DNA from: Amaurobius ferox
Taxonomy: Eukaryota; Arthropoda; Arachnida; Araneae; Amaurobiidae
DNA: 64,000 bases
Assembly: GCA_951213105.1 (NCBI GenBank)
Contig: OX578146.1
Span: 108,425,776 to 108,489,775, forward strand
Reading direction: 5' to 3'
Position numbers and translations under genes: made by a program. Of the stretch, positions 10,876 through 21,300 are shown in pieces. The notes below the pieces were generated by a model, which was given only the letters and a program-made list of their open reading frames with translations, was not told where the DNA came from and did not search any database. Each line of letters starts with the position of its first letter. Within the stretch, counting starts at the first letter, position 1.

Positions 10876-11652
10876 CAGGTGAACCTCGATATGTCGAACC
10901 TCTGTATCTCGAAATATTTTCATTTCCCTTCATGCACGGTATAAAGCTAATGTAAAAAAAAACTCGAAATGTTTCTGATCAAACTCTCGATATCTCGAAT
11001 TTTTTTATCTTACCATTTGGATCATCTTACCGTTTTCATCCTTTCATTTGGAAAATAAGATCCAAAAAATATGCTTAATGCAGATGAAACAGGACTATTT
11101 TTTAAGTGTATGCCTGATAATCGCGATATTGTTTTCTCTTCTTGGATAATTATACAGCGCATAATAGCGTGCCGAAATTAAAATCCGTGAAAGTTCACTT
11201 CATGCCACCAAACACATCTTCTAAGTTACAGCCTTTGGACCAAAGTATTATTCAGAGTTTTAAAGTAAACTATCACCACAAAATTAAACCCATTTGGATC
11301 TGTCTAGCTCATTTGGAAAATGTGATAGATATTGAAGGATTCCGTAGGCTGTAACTAAACTGTCATAGATGACTATTTTGTAAAGTAAAGAAATGGAAGA
11401 TTAAATTTTAATAATGTATGTACGTACATAGTATTACATTAAATGTGTATCCAATCATTTCAAGCTTTGCTTTATTTGTTGTCGGCATTTTCTTGGGTAA
11501 TACTTTATCTTGCTGACAGAGAATTGGGTAAGTGATTTTTTTTTAAATGTGCAAAGTATAGAACTAGTATGTATATACTTTTATGAATTCCTTAAATTTT
11601 TTTTAATTTTCGATATCTCGAATTTTTTTTCTACTCCCTTCAAATTCGACTG
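10876..11652 (+). mobile_element. Internally deleted pogo/Tigger element, nested in MULE
   Basis: Left end CAGGTGAACCTCGATATG, right end (inverse) CAGTCGAATTTGAAGG, both next to TA (10874-10875, 11653-11654). TCGATATCTCGAA-type words recur near both ends, as in Tigger elements. The 777-bp interior keeps two pieces of the transposase. It was inserted into the 3' half of the MULE element after that element arrived, or came with it. Confidence 0.85.
11068..11354 (+). pseudogene. pogo/Tigger DDE transposase fragment
   Basis: The first piece (11068-11140) reads MLNADETGLFFKCMPD, matching the NADETGLFF motif around the first catalytic D. A deletion and frame change follow, then from about 11139 LDNYTAHN, VHFMPPNTSSKLQPLDQSII and QSFKVNYHH, the DNAPAH and PPNTTS-LQPLDQG region around the second catalytic D of the DDE_1 domain. 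Everything between, and both termini including the CENP-B-like DNA-binding part, are missing, so it cannot function. Confidence 0.88.
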
Positions 11653-11708
11653 TATTATGCAGACGATATTTGCTCTGCAAAGTTATTTGAAAAAAAAAAA
11701 ATGATATA

Positions 11709-11800
11709 TTGCTAGGCAACAGAATTAAACCCAATGAGTTTATATTTGAAAAAAAATGTAAATATATACTATATTGCTAAGCAACGGGATTAAAACCAAT
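11709..11800. repeat. ~65-bp direct duplication with TTGCTARGCAAC palindromes
   Basis: ATTGCTAGGCAACAGAATTA at 11708 and ATTGCTAAGCAACGGGATTA at 11773 start two copies of a short segment ending in CCAATGAGTT. TTGCTAGGCAAC is a near-perfect palindrome resembling an RFX X-box; nothing shows that it is used. Confidence 0.55.
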
Positions 11801-12633
11801 GAGTTAAAACAGCGGTAAATCTGTTTTGTTTCAAATAATATAGAAATGTATATAAATACATTTGATCTGAATTGCATTTTTGATTGGATTATATCCAGCA
11901 TGGCCTTTGAGTTTACAGATTACGGGATTAAAGATAATGAATATTTTTTAATAAATAAAATGCTCTAACTTGCAGGCAATATCAGATGAGAAATAGAAGT
12001 AATTCAAGCAACATTAAAAACCTTTATAGGGTATGAACTGATTACTGAGTAATGAGAAATGTTTGGAAACATAAAAAGCTAAAAATAATTTGTATTTCAT
12101 AAATTTAACACACACAGAAGAAACATACTTATACTGTTTAATACTTATACATGTGTTGCATACTTACTTATTAGTATTTTCCCCACTGTGAAACAATTTA
12201 ATATAATATATTAAAAAAATATCTTGACTCATGTTAAGTATAGAATATATAAACATTTAAAACGTGGAATATGTAAAAATAAATGTTCTGCTGATTACAA
12301 AATATAAAAAATGGAAACTTTCACAAGCTAGTGCACTCAAAAGACTGAAAAATTAAATATTATTTCCGGCCTTGAAAGTACACTAGTTTGTTAATAACTG
12401 TAATGCACTGAAAATGAGCAGATTCTAAATTATGGTTACATAGCTTTTAAATAAAGAATTGCAATGAAAATAAGCACCTAAATAACCAGCTTTTTGTTAA
12501 AGAAAACGAAATATATTGAAAAATACATATTTACCAAACGCAAAATGTATTATCAAAGGAATGATTTATTCCAAAAAAAACGCCACACACATGCATTTTG
12601 CTCAACCGCCATTAAAGTGACTAAATCAGGCTC
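11801..12633. other. AT-rich 3' interior of MULE, no gene
   Basis: Very AT-rich and without a supported frame or repeat. The pair TTTCACAAGCTAGTGCACTC and TGAAAGTACACTAGTTTG near 12320-12390 is a weak inverted repeat. Confidence 0.4.
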
Positions 12634-12720
12634 TTGGTCAAAGCCGAAGAGTGACGTTGATGTATGCGCACAAGAATGCGCGTTGGGTGGGTTAAACATT
12701 TGCTTTACCGGCTAGACGCT
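12634..12720 (-). repeat. MULE right terminal inverted repeat
   Basis: Inverse of 6978-7063, ending CCGGCTAGACGCT. Differences are scattered substitutions, mostly towards the inner edge. Confidence 0.88.
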
Positions 12721-12739
12721 TGTCTTCACGCTGATAAGA

Positions 12740-13260
12740 TCTTTCAGTCTGTCGCTGACCAGCAGAGAGGGAGGACGTGTGTTCTTGTCAAAGGTCACTT
12801 CTAAGGTTATCAATCGCTGATTGCCACACGTCATTTCCAGATTGTGTGATGCTCAGTCATCGATTGCGACATCCCTTGAAACTTCTTCCTCAGGTCAAGG
12901 GTCGGTCAGCGATTGCGACATCCCTTGAAACCACTTCCTCAGGTCAGTCAGCGATTGTGACATTCCCTCTCAAGACTCGGAGTGAAACTCACTCCGTGAA
13001 AGACTTTCGCAATACTAGGAAAGAGGCATCTGGTGCTGCACCGCCTCACCAAACTTCCAAAAGAGGGGAGGGGGGCATCCTCCCTCCTGGGGGTCTCAAG
13101 ACCCTCTGAGAGGGTCCACTCCAAAGAGGGAAGACACTCCAAAGAGGCATCCTCCCAAAGAGGATCCTCTCAAAGAGGGACCCTCCTCCCAAAGAGGGCC
13201 TCTCCTCCTGCTGCACTTGCTGCACCTCCCCGATCCGCCGCAGTACCGGCCTTTTATAAC
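12740..13260. repeat. GC-rich low-complexity block with two short tandem repeats
   Basis: First part: about three copies of a ~45-base unit with CGATTGCGACATCCCTTGAA and CTTCCTCAGGTCA (12857-12980). Second part: repeated CCAAAGAGG/CCTCTCAAAGAGG words (13060-13210) that also form imperfect inverted repeats. TTTATAA at 13253 followed by an inverted CCAAT (GATTGG) could be promoter-like. Open frames here (12777-13109, 13033-13335, both strands) follow from the lack of AT-rich stops and look like no protein family. Confidence 0.55.
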
Positions 13261-13335
13261 TACTCCGATTGGTCTTCGAAAGAAACGAAAGTGAGAAGAG
13301 GAAAAGATACTTCAAAGCGTTTTACAAGTTCATAA

Positions 13336-14730
13336 CAATATACTATATATTTCTGCCACTGTATGGAGGGGGATATTTAAGAATATGTCTATGGCGAACA
13401 AATTTAAACAAGACAAACAAAATTTTGTTACCCTATTCATATACACACTCAAAAGCACATCACTCCAAAATTGTTCAAAACGCTTAAAAGGCGTATTTCC
13501 GTCAAAATTTCAACTATTTTAATTTTCGACAGATATTTCATTTTACTACTTTACTGAAACCATTGTAATTCCGCAACCAACGTGTGGTGTGTGTGTGTAG
13601 GGGGGGGGGCAGTGTTTCTTTCAGGACTTTTTGGCCGGGAGTGCGAATGAAATCTAAGGGGGGGGGGGGGGGGCAAGTTTTCTATTTGCCCTATATAAAT
13701 ATATCAAAATGTTGTGTTACGTCACATAAACAGAAACTAGGTTAGCATAAAATGCTTCCAGGGGTGGGGCGAATGAATACTCGGAGGTATGCCTGAAAGA
13801 AGGGGGGGGGGGTAATAACCGTTAAAAGCTCCTGACTAAGATGAGGTTCATACTATAGCATGAAAATGTAATAATAGTTGATTCGAATATTTAAAAAAAA
13901 AATAGTTTTTCCCCCCTATGTCGCATCTCATTAATCCAAATTACCGATAATTCAAACAAAATTAATCTCCTGGAATTCGAATAAAGGACATTCCATTGCA
14001 CATCATTTAATATCTACTCCATGGGAGGGGAAAAGCGCCCTTTCCTGCACGCGAAGTGTGACGTCACAAACTGGGTGGGGCCAAGAGAAATAAATGCTAG
14101 GATCAAATATCGGGTTGATCAGAAGGATAGTGATAGGCTAATAAACGATAAATAATGGCTCCTTTGTGTAGGGAATTTCGATGGACGGCGAACGACATTA
14201 AGCACTACTTTCACGGCGGATTAGGCTCTTTATCGCACGGCTATTAAGAGGAATATGATGCCTCTGAATCATGTGAATTAGTTTGCGGAGATTCAAGATT
14301 GCATAAATGTGTAGGATTTTAATATACTTTTAGTTAACGGGCGGTGGCAGCGGTGAAATGAAACAATGAGAAATCGTAATGAATGGGATTAATGTAAAGT
14401 ACGATTGAGATTGATTTCACATATTATACAGTGTTCCTATAAGAATGTCCTTAAGAACCGCAATGAATTTATCAAGTTAAGCCCATCCAGGGGTCGTGAC
14501 CACTGCCTATTGTCGTATTTTGCCAAAGAAAATTCAATTTGGCGATTGAAAAATAGATCTGGCGATTATGAATTCTGCCAATGTTAAAATCAAAAATCGC
14601 GGTATGCTAAACATAATTATGTGTACTACTTATACTATCTGTCTTTCCCATAACAATGATCTTTGGAATTTGAGAATATATGAATCGAAACAAATTTTTC
14701 AAATCAAACGTCAAAATAACTCCATTTGGT
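13336..14730. repeat. Repeat-rich stretch with three poly-G runs, no gene
   Basis: Poly-G runs lie at about 13601, 13660 and 13803. The segment 13605-13700 (CTTTCAGGACTTTTTGGCCG then AATGAAATCTAAGGGGG and CAAGTTTT) is the inverse of 19305-19385 and resembles 55085-55135, so the poly-G is part of a dispersed repeat. The remainder to 14730 has no supported frame; GGCGATTGAAAAATAGATCTGGCGATTATG near 14540 is a small local repeat. Confidence 0.55.
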
Positions 14731-14734
14731 GAAT

Positions 14735-14930
14735 AGGTTCTTCTTCTTCGACCCAGATCGTTCGACGTACCCGAAGATGTAAGATATCTGTTTGGACGGC
14801 CAGGAAGTGCCACCCAATTTAGGCCAACACCCAGTGGGGGGCGGGCGGCATCCACAAGAACCGTACCCTCCTTCCCCTACCACCAACCTCTGGGAAGGAC
14901 TTACGGACCCACATATATAACGTGCTTTCT
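14735..14930 (-). mobile_element. SINE family 1, GAA-tailed, 5'-truncated
   Basis: On the plus strand it starts TTCTTCTTCTTCGACCCAGA (tail and 3' end inverted), then TTTGGACGGCCAGGAAGTGC, CACCCAATTTAGG, CCCAGTGGGG, ACCGTACCCTCCTTCCCCTA and GGACCCACAT. The tRNA-like head is missing. The tail is GAA-type rather than the CAA type of other copies. Confidence 0.8.
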
Positions 14931-15305
14931 TTTAAAAGGAAATTTACATTAAGCGCCTCCCTACCCTTCATTTTCTGTGAATTTCCGATGGATTTGATTG
15001 AGGAGGCAGATTGACGGAATTTTAGAATTTTCTTTCAACAGGAATAAGCGTCCCCTTACATTTTCTGTGAATTTTCGTTGCATTTAAAGGGGCGATGGAC
15101 GGAATTTTACTTGTTTCTTTTAACACAAATTTCACAATAAGCGCCTCCCTCCCTTTCTTTTTATGAATTTCCGTTGCATTCAAGAGGGCGAATCGACGGA
15201 ATTTTACTTGTTTCTTTCAACAGAATATTCGCAAAAGCGCCTCCCGAATAGCCCTTGTATTTGAGTAGGTGGGAGGTTAAACGACGGAATTCTGGACGGA
15301 ATTAA
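14925..15305. repeat. Tandem array, ~95-bp unit, about four copies
   Basis: Each unit has GCGCCTCCCT, TTTCTGTGAATTTCCGT, a GGGCG-type word, GACGGAATTTTA and TTTCTTTCAACA in that order. Units are diverged. No coding potential. Confidence 0.75.
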
Positions 15306-16017
15306 AATATGTGCATCGGTTGCTAAAATTTCAGCACCTACTCCTGCAGCAGAAATCGTTCTTCAAATATAGAGCTTTTGGAATGAGCGCTGATAAAAAT
15401 TCTGCCATTCATACAACTACAAAACTATTCATCGGCGTCTTCCCATCACTAATGAACTGTTGTTTGCATATCTCAGTAACTGCTTCTTATTTATACCTGA
15501 CGAATCGTAACCACTATTTTCATACCGGCGTCAAAGAAAAGTGCCCCGGAAAAAAAAAAGAGCCAAGTTCCAAGCCACGTTACGCATGACTTGGCACCTA
15601 TTCTTTTCGTAATATGTACTTATATAAGAAAAAGGAGGTATTTCTCTTTTGAAGAATGGCATCACTGAATTCAAGGAACTGAAATGCTACCCCTCTGCAC
15701 GTGTATAATTACCCGGAGAATTCAAAGATATTTCATAAATACGAGAATAAGATAACCATTTAAGATGGCGAGGTCAGAATAGATCATACTTTAAGCCACT
15801 AGATTTCATAAAAAAAAAAAATAAATAAAAGTTCAAAATACCCTACTTTTAGAAAATATTGAAGAAAATGGGAATTTTCTAACGCCCAAACATCTACCGG
15901 CAGTAATAAAAATCGCAAGGTTTCTGGAATTCTATAGCGTCAATTATACTTTTCATGTGTCGACGTATGAGTGTATTCAAATTTGTCCAGACGTTGAAAA
16001 CCTGAATATCATAGGGC
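15306..16017. other. No gene recognised
   Basis: A 92-codon frame at 15311-15589 shows no recognisable family and is probably chance. The rest is AT-rich with an A-run near 15810. Confidence 0.4.
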
Positions 16018-16135
16018 AGTGTTTTTCAAAAATTTTTGGGTCGTGGAACTCTTTTTGGAATTCGATTTAGAATAGAAAAAAAGTCGAAAATAACATTTCT
16101 TAATTTTTTTTACAGTACCCCCCAAAAAATAATCA
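16018..16135 (+). mobile_element. Possible hAT-type left end
   Basis: CAGTGTTTTTCAAAAATTTT followed by TGGGTCGTGGAACTC is very like the ends of hAT elements (CAGTG-TTTCAAA... TCGTGGAACCC). I found no matching inverted end downstream, so this is a fragment or a resemblance. Confidence 0.4.
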
Positions 16136-17068
16136 AGCAAAATCTTTGTACTAATAATTGGTGTTAAAATTATTAATTGCTGTTGCAATTAATAATAATT
16201 ATTGTTACATACATTTTAATCTACTTTCACCTCAAAAGCATTAAAACTTAATTAAAATGTGTTAAAAATATTTTTTTTTCAAATTGCAAAGGTGCATTAA
16301 ATACCATGGTTAAAATTCTTATTCATTTTGGAAGAATTTTGTGTGTGTGAAATGTGATACAGAGTAAAACACACAAAACAGAAAATTTTCAATCTTCTTC
16401 AACTTGACAAGCCGATTATTCGAAAACTATAAGAGCTTTTTCTTAATAATATAGATGTATTTAATATAATAATATATATATTTCAATACTACATTTTCTA
16501 GTACATATTTGTGTTGTTTACTATTTATATCCATCTTTTATATTTTACTATTTATTATAGAGTAAAAATTAGGAAAACGCAAGAAACGCTGGCTCAGAAA
16601 GATACATTTTAAAGTTTTTTAGAAGAAAATAAGTTCAAAATATTCAAATATTGAAAATATTTTTATATATTCATAATCTGGACCCTATGTCCGACAAAAC
16701 AAGAAAATATATTTACATTTGTATCTATTAGGTTCAGGAGCATAAGTATTCAAAGTATTTACATCCCCTCCTCCCCCCCCCCCCCCAAAAAAAAAACCAT
16801 GTTGTTCCCATCAAAACAGGAATTTAAGAAATTTCAATTGCTCAACATTGCTTTAATTTTGATCAGCACTTTTCATTTTCTCCCGCATGGATTACACAAA
16901 AATGTAATTCGATCTTTTCACTTTTTGAAGTTCTTCATATTCAGAAAAATTCTAGTAATTTTCTAGTGCATTTTCCCCCATGGTCTGGGTGGTTGTATCC
17001 TTTTTTCTTTATTTTTCTTTTAATTTTACCTATTTCTTAGCATTAGAGACTCTTGTGTATTCTCGGTT

Positions 17069-17109
<41 letters not shown>

Positions 17110-18370
17110 TCTTGTAGCTACCTATTTAATCTTTTGCGAACCTATTTAATCCTTCGTCTTGTTGGGCATTTTTGCTGTGTTCTGGGGCAATCTAATCTTG
17201 CGTGTTAGTCCTCTGTTTCGGATTGGTTGGGCTCTTCAGTTTTGTGATTGACTCTCAAACCATGACTTGAGTATATAAACACCCATGTTCCTTTCATTTG
17301 TGCCCTTTTTGACTCCGGGTTTGTTGGTCTATCTTGCAATGGAAATGAAGATCTAATATATGCTGCATTGTTTAATTAATTTGTGCTTAATTGCGTTGCT
17401 GAAGTTTTTCCATTTCCTATGCACAAAGTGGTTTCACTTATTGATGATTATATCCCAATTATCAACGATAATTATAAATCCACCCAAATTCACTCGAGAT
17501 AACTTTTGTAAATTTTTGGAAATTCACCCTAAAAAGTTGAACAGGAACTAAAAGTGGTGAGAAATAAGTGTGTTAACGAAAGAGCATGCACTGTATCGCC
17601 AGCAAGGGAGAGGGGGGGGGGGGTTAAAAATGAACAATCAAACTAACGGTAAAAACAACCAATAACTCCTCAAAACACTTAAAGTATTTTGCAGCCACAT
17701 TCCCCAGAAAAAAAATATATATATATATTGGCAGAGATTAAGAATTCGTGATTTCCAAAAGGCTCTAACCAAGGGCAATCGTGCGCTCCCCTAACTAATT
17801 TTTTAATTAGTTTACGTCAAGATAAGCTTTTCAAACAAATGTCCTCCACAGAAGAATGCTCGAATATGGGTCATTAAGCCGAACAGCAATTAAAGGATCA
17901 AATTAAACAAACACTCTCGAACGCAGAGCGTAAGAAATAAAATAAAAATAAAAAAAATCCGAAAAGAAAATTTGAAATTGTTTCCGAGGAGCACCTGGTT
18001 CAAGATTAATGGAGGCAGGGGGGGTGTAGATAGAGGAGAAAAATCGAGGGCATGTGGCTGCGGAAAGAAAACAAAACGAAAAGTAAGAGAACAACACAAT
18101 TTTGTTCCAGCAATGTCATCAGATAAGGGAGAAGGCAGAACCCAAGAGTCAAATGGTTAAAGCGTGGGATGGAAAGGTATGCTTTCAGATTCGCGATTCG
18201 AAGCTGTTTCGGCTGTTGTATTGGCACGCAGAGTTTATGAGAAAATTACGAGAGGAGCGTTTTACGGAGGATCATTAACAAAGAAAATAGAGAGGAAGGC
18301 AAGGAAATTAGAGGTCAAGATTTTCAGCACATACCCGATTCGGGTCTGATGTTGAAAACCTCCTCATTGT
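16136..18370. other. AT-rich stretch with homopolymers and a promoter-like segment
   Basis: Contains a C15-A10 block near 16775, a T run of 37 at 17072-17108 and a poly-G run near 17610. At 17225-17280 GATTGGTTGGG (inverted CCAAT) is followed by AGTATATAAAC, a plausible TATA box, so this may be the promoter of an old LTR or gene, but no downstream coding region is seen. Frames at 17360, 17972 and 18164 have no family similarity. Confidence 0.4.
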
Positions 18371-18374
18371 TTTA

Positions 18375-18430
18375 ACAGGGGTCGGCAACCGGTGGATCAT
18401 GAGCAAGACTCGCAGTCGAGGCTTATGCGG
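18375..18430 (+). mobile_element. Possible hAT-type end (CAGGGGTCGGCAACC)
   Basis: CAGGGGTCGGCAACCGGTGG matches the usual hAT (Charlie-like) terminus. No partner end found, so only a fragment is claimed. Confidence 0.45.
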
Positions 18431-19136
18431 GATGCTATGCTAATTCTACACTTGGAACATTTAAGTTAAGATTCTACATTACCAGAGATCCACCCCTTTG
18501 AATTGTTGCGGGATAGAGGTCTGCACGAACTTAGGCTTCGCCCGGAACTTTTCTTGGAAGGTTTTGGGCCGAGACTGACTAGGTTTTAGTTAAAAAAACA
18601 TCAGGCCGGACCCAAGATAAAATATCCTTTTTTTTTCTTAATTCTTATTCCGAATTATTTTATCTTGTCACGTGCTTATCGTGGACTTATTATATCCCAT
18701 GCTATTAATATTACCGCAACATAAATGTTTCCCTTCTTTTCATCGGCATATTCATTTTAGGCTACCAATCAACTACAAAGTAAACTCTCTCATTCTAATG
18801 AATCCACTTGATGCAGTTTCTCAACGACTATAATCATAACTACACGACTAAAATATGCCTACCACATTAACTTCCCATCCTTAAAAGATCCTCGCTTCTG
18901 TTTTTCCCTCCACAGGTGAAACACTGCATTTTTGCAGACGACACCGACACCTTTGCTGCTATGGTTGTCCATCGTCCAAGGTACTTATTGACTGCAGCTT
19001 AAGCCATCTGTGACTGCATATTCAAAATCCACATCTATCCATCCATCCATCAACAAGGAAGGTTTTAAATCACCAAATAACATCAAACTTAGTACAAGAA
19101 CTATAATCTCGATGTGGGGATACGTGAGTTTTATCA
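18431..19136. other. No gene; old repeat shared with 45530-45690
   Basis: The part 18770-18910 matches 45535-45690 (AAAGTAAACTCTCT, CTAAAATATGCCTA, CACATTAACTTCCCA, TTAAAAG-TCCT in order). Class unknown. Confidence 0.5.
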
Positions 19137-19256
19137 CAGACGCCGCCAATGCCTGCAAAGGGGGATCGAACTGTTTGGCATAGGGTATGTCAAATACCTT
19201 TCTTTTTGGGAGGTTCTTCGTTTGGGATGGACGCTGTCCCACCCGTAAGCAAAAGG
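19137..19256 (-). mobile_element. piggyBac-type MITE, one end lost
   Basis: Ends CCACCCGTAAGCAAAAGG followed by TTAA (19257-19260). The interior (CGCCAATGCCTGCAAAGGGG, GAACTGTTT, TTTTTGGGAGGTT) is the inverse of the intact copy at 53480-53643. The left inverted repeat is not recognisable. Confidence 0.75.
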
Positions 19257-19304
19257 TTAACCTAGCTTCTATTTATGTGACAGCATTTGGATATATTAAT
19301 ATAG

Positions 19305-19385
19305 GACAAATGCAAAACTTGCCCCCCCCCTAAAGTTTCATTAGCCCTCCGGTCAAAAAGTCCTGAAAGAAAGACTGGATGGCAT
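19305..19385 (-). repeat. Poly-C-containing dispersed repeat
   Basis: Inverse of 13605-13700: CAAAACTTG, a C run, TTTCATTAGCCCTCCGGTCAAAAAGTCCTGAAAG in pieces. Class unknown. Confidence 0.6.
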
Positions 19386-19619
19386 TGCACCAAAGGACGG
19401 TACTTTTAAGGTCTGTTTAAATTTGATCTACAGCGCAACAGGGGATTTTTCTATTCCATTTCTAAAGTCCACCTTTCCATTTCCATCACTATCCATCACA
19501 CTGAGCTCCTCCGTCAACCTCAATATGATACTTCAAATCCAAAATCGCGCTACACAGCGGTCTATCGATTTGCTATCGATCTGGTAGACAACGACATACA
19601 TTATCGAATCGAGCATCGC

Positions 19620-19870
19620 CATCTCTGCATTGCCTGAGTGCTATATCGTGTTCCTCAATAATGCAGCATTACCACTTCCGAGCGTGCTCTCCCTTGCCGC
19701 CCTATTTGTTTTCGAACTGGTCACACCCAGAGCCCTCGCCGACCCTCCCATTTCCCCAACTCGAAAAAGCAAACAGGGTCGTCTTCAAAGTTTTCAGTTT
19801 GTTTTGCCGAAGCCCAATCTTTTCGAAGCTGAAGAGTTGCAACAAATGCAATATCATGTAACAGAACGGC
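19620..19870 (+). repeat. Dispersed repeat, copy paired with 21058-21300
   Basis: GAGTGCTATATCG, CTTATTTGTTTT-like CCCTATTTGTTTTCGAACTG, AGCAAACAGGGTCGTCTT and TTCGAAGCTG-AGAGTT occur in the same order as in 21058-21300. Open frames over it are not conserved between the copies, so I do not regard them as coding. Confidence 0.5.
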
Positions 19871-19994
19871 ACTGGGAAATAATTTAATCTTATAATCATT
19901 GCTACATGCTCACACACACACACACACACAAATATATATACAGTGTTCTCAGTAAAGTCCTTAGGCACCTAAATAAGTTTGTAAGAAAATGTCG

Positions 19995-20240
19995 ATGAGT
20001 GTACAGGTGCAGAGTCTACGTCCACATCGGTAAATAGTCGGCTGGCCAGTTCAAAGATCCAGGGCTCGATCCCCGGTTAGGGAAACAAAGTTCTTTACAA
20101 TGTCACCGAACAAATCAACTCTATAGGTTAGTGCACAGATGTTGGAGGTCTGAAAGTGATCCTAGTACGACTAGGACGGATTTCAGTGGACTCCGGGATA
20201 TGGAGCGCTGATTTCAAATGGAGAGGATAAAGACCACGAA
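19995..20240 (+). mobile_element. SINE family 2 (tRNA-derived), degenerate copy
   Basis: GCAGAGTC, GTCGGCTGGCCAGTTC, CCAGGGCTCGATCCCCGGTT (a B-box with changes), then GTTCTTTACAATG, CAAATCAACTCTATAGGTTA, GTTGGAGGTCTGAAAGTGA and GGATTTCAGTGGACTC. The body matches the inverse of 34340-34560. The A-box half is damaged. Just downstream, AAAAAATAGCACCAGGACGCT is duplicated (20256-20312). Confidence 0.75.
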
Positions 20241-20384
20241 AGAAGCTAATCTGGAGGATAAAAAATAGCACCAGGACGCTCACTTGTAGCATAAAAAATA
20301 GCACCAGGACGCTAACCTGGCGGTAAAAACTGCAGAAGATGGTCAGTCAGATTGTCAGTTGCACGGCAATCTGACATTAGAGGA

Positions 20385-20620
20385 TGAAGAATGCAGAGTC
20401 CACTTCGGCGATAAGAGTTTGCAATTCCGTCCCAGTAGCTCAACGGTAGACCCTCGGCTGGCCAGTTCGAAGATCTAGGGTTCGATTCCCGGTTGGGGCA
20501 GCAAGGTTCTTTACACATGTTAGGTCTATCTACAGTAAAGTGATCCTTCTCGATCGACTAAAGGTGACTGTAGAACCTCTAGCGGATAAGCTCAAAAGTT
20601 GTGATCACAAACTCCTCAAC
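20385..20620 (+). mobile_element. SINE family 2 (tRNA-derived), intact pol III boxes
   Basis: A-box-like TAGCTCAACGG at 20436-20446 and a perfect B-box GGTTCGATTCC at 20479-20489, 43 bases apart as in tRNA genes. The head starts with CCCAGTAGCTCAACGGTAGA and runs into GGGGCAGCAAGGTTCTTTAC, then a 3' body that diverges from the other copies. Expected to be transcribed by RNA polymerase III if active. It is not a tRNA gene: the stems do not close into a clean cloverleaf and the sequence recurs as a longer repeat. Confidence 0.8.
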
Positions 20621-20850
20621 AAAGCGAAATAGAATAAAAAAAGCTATTTAAGAAGTTGTAAAGCACTGTCTGAAGAACAGGAATTGAGAATCAGGCTGTT
20701 ATAAACAACATTTATTTCCCATAATATGGTTCTGTTGCTCTGTTAGATTCTGTTCCATGGTCGATATTATAAGGTTGAAAAGATTTACCCTTTTATGTCA
20801 TTGGGGTGCTTATACCCGAAGAAAGTTTTTAACAGTATCGCCTTATTTTA

Positions 20851-20870
20851 TCTGACCCCCCCCGGGGGGG
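20851..20870. repeat. C8-G7 palindrome
   Basis: A run of eight C directly followed by seven G, a self-complementary block. Further G runs follow at 20870-20884 and 20977. Confidence 0.85.
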
Positions 20871-21057
20871 AGGAAGGGGAGGGGATCGAAAGTGGTTCTG
20901 TCCTATGGTCGATATTATAAGTGTATAAGTGTGCAAACATTCAGTCTTCTAAGTCACCGGATGACTTTTTTTCCGGGGGGGGGAGGGACTCTAGAAAGGC
21001 AAAAACACTTTAGACAATTATTATATAGATGACATTTCCAAGTAAGATCTCTTCATT

Positions 21058-21300
21058 TCCCGAGTGTTATATCGGATTCCCCAACAGTACAATGTAACCA
21101 TTTGACGACCATACTTCCTCGTCCCCTTATTTGTTCTAGAACTGCCCCTCCCCAGCCCCTCCTCAACAAAAAGCACCCCGAAAAAGTTCCAAAGAGCAAA
21201 CAGGGTGTCTTTCCTAGTTTCTTTTTCCAAGGAATGGGAAAAGCAGTTTCTTCTAGCAAAAACCTAATCGTTACGAAGCTAGTGAGTTAGAACACAAGCA
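21058..21300 (+). repeat. Dispersed repeat, second copy (pair of 19620-19870)
   Basis: Same word order as 19620-19870 (GAGTGTTATATCG, CCTTATTTGTTCTAGAACTG, AGCAAACAGGGTGTCTTTC, ACGAAGCTAGTGAGTT). Old and unclassified. Confidence 0.5.

Larger units (their letters stand above)
6978..12720 (+). mobile_element. Mutator-like (MULE) transposon with terminal inverted repeats
   Basis: The ends at 6978-7063 and 12634-12720 are inverted copies of each other, about 86 bases with only scattered differences, starting AGCGTCTAGCCGGTAAAGCA. Inside lies the 949-codon transposase (7174-10023) and about 2.6 kb of AT-rich 3' sequence, into which a pogo/Tigger remnant (10876-11652) has been inserted. Element length is about 5.7 kb. 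Mutator-like elements normally make an 8-11-bp target duplication; the bases next to the two ends (TATGTGACT and TGTCTTCAC) do not match, so either the flank has changed or the true ends differ. The open reading frame and matching ends suggest a fairly recent arrival. Confidence 0.82.

Noticed and set aside
12777..13335. Overlapping frames in the GC-rich block as a host exon
   Set aside because: Both strands are open because the block is GC-rich and repetitive; residues are low-complexity and no splice sites or family support a gene.
17225..17551. Host gene promoter with first exon
   Set aside because: A CCAAT and TATA-like pair is present, but the 63-codon frame behind it has no similarity and no splice donor that I can defend.
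20430..20500. tRNA gene (A- and B-box present)
   Set aside because: The boxes are good, but the sequence continues into a body shared with 19995 and 34340 and does not close into a proper cloverleaf; it is a SINE head. The same holds for all GGTTCGATTCC sites at 37.9, 41.9 and 60-64 kb.
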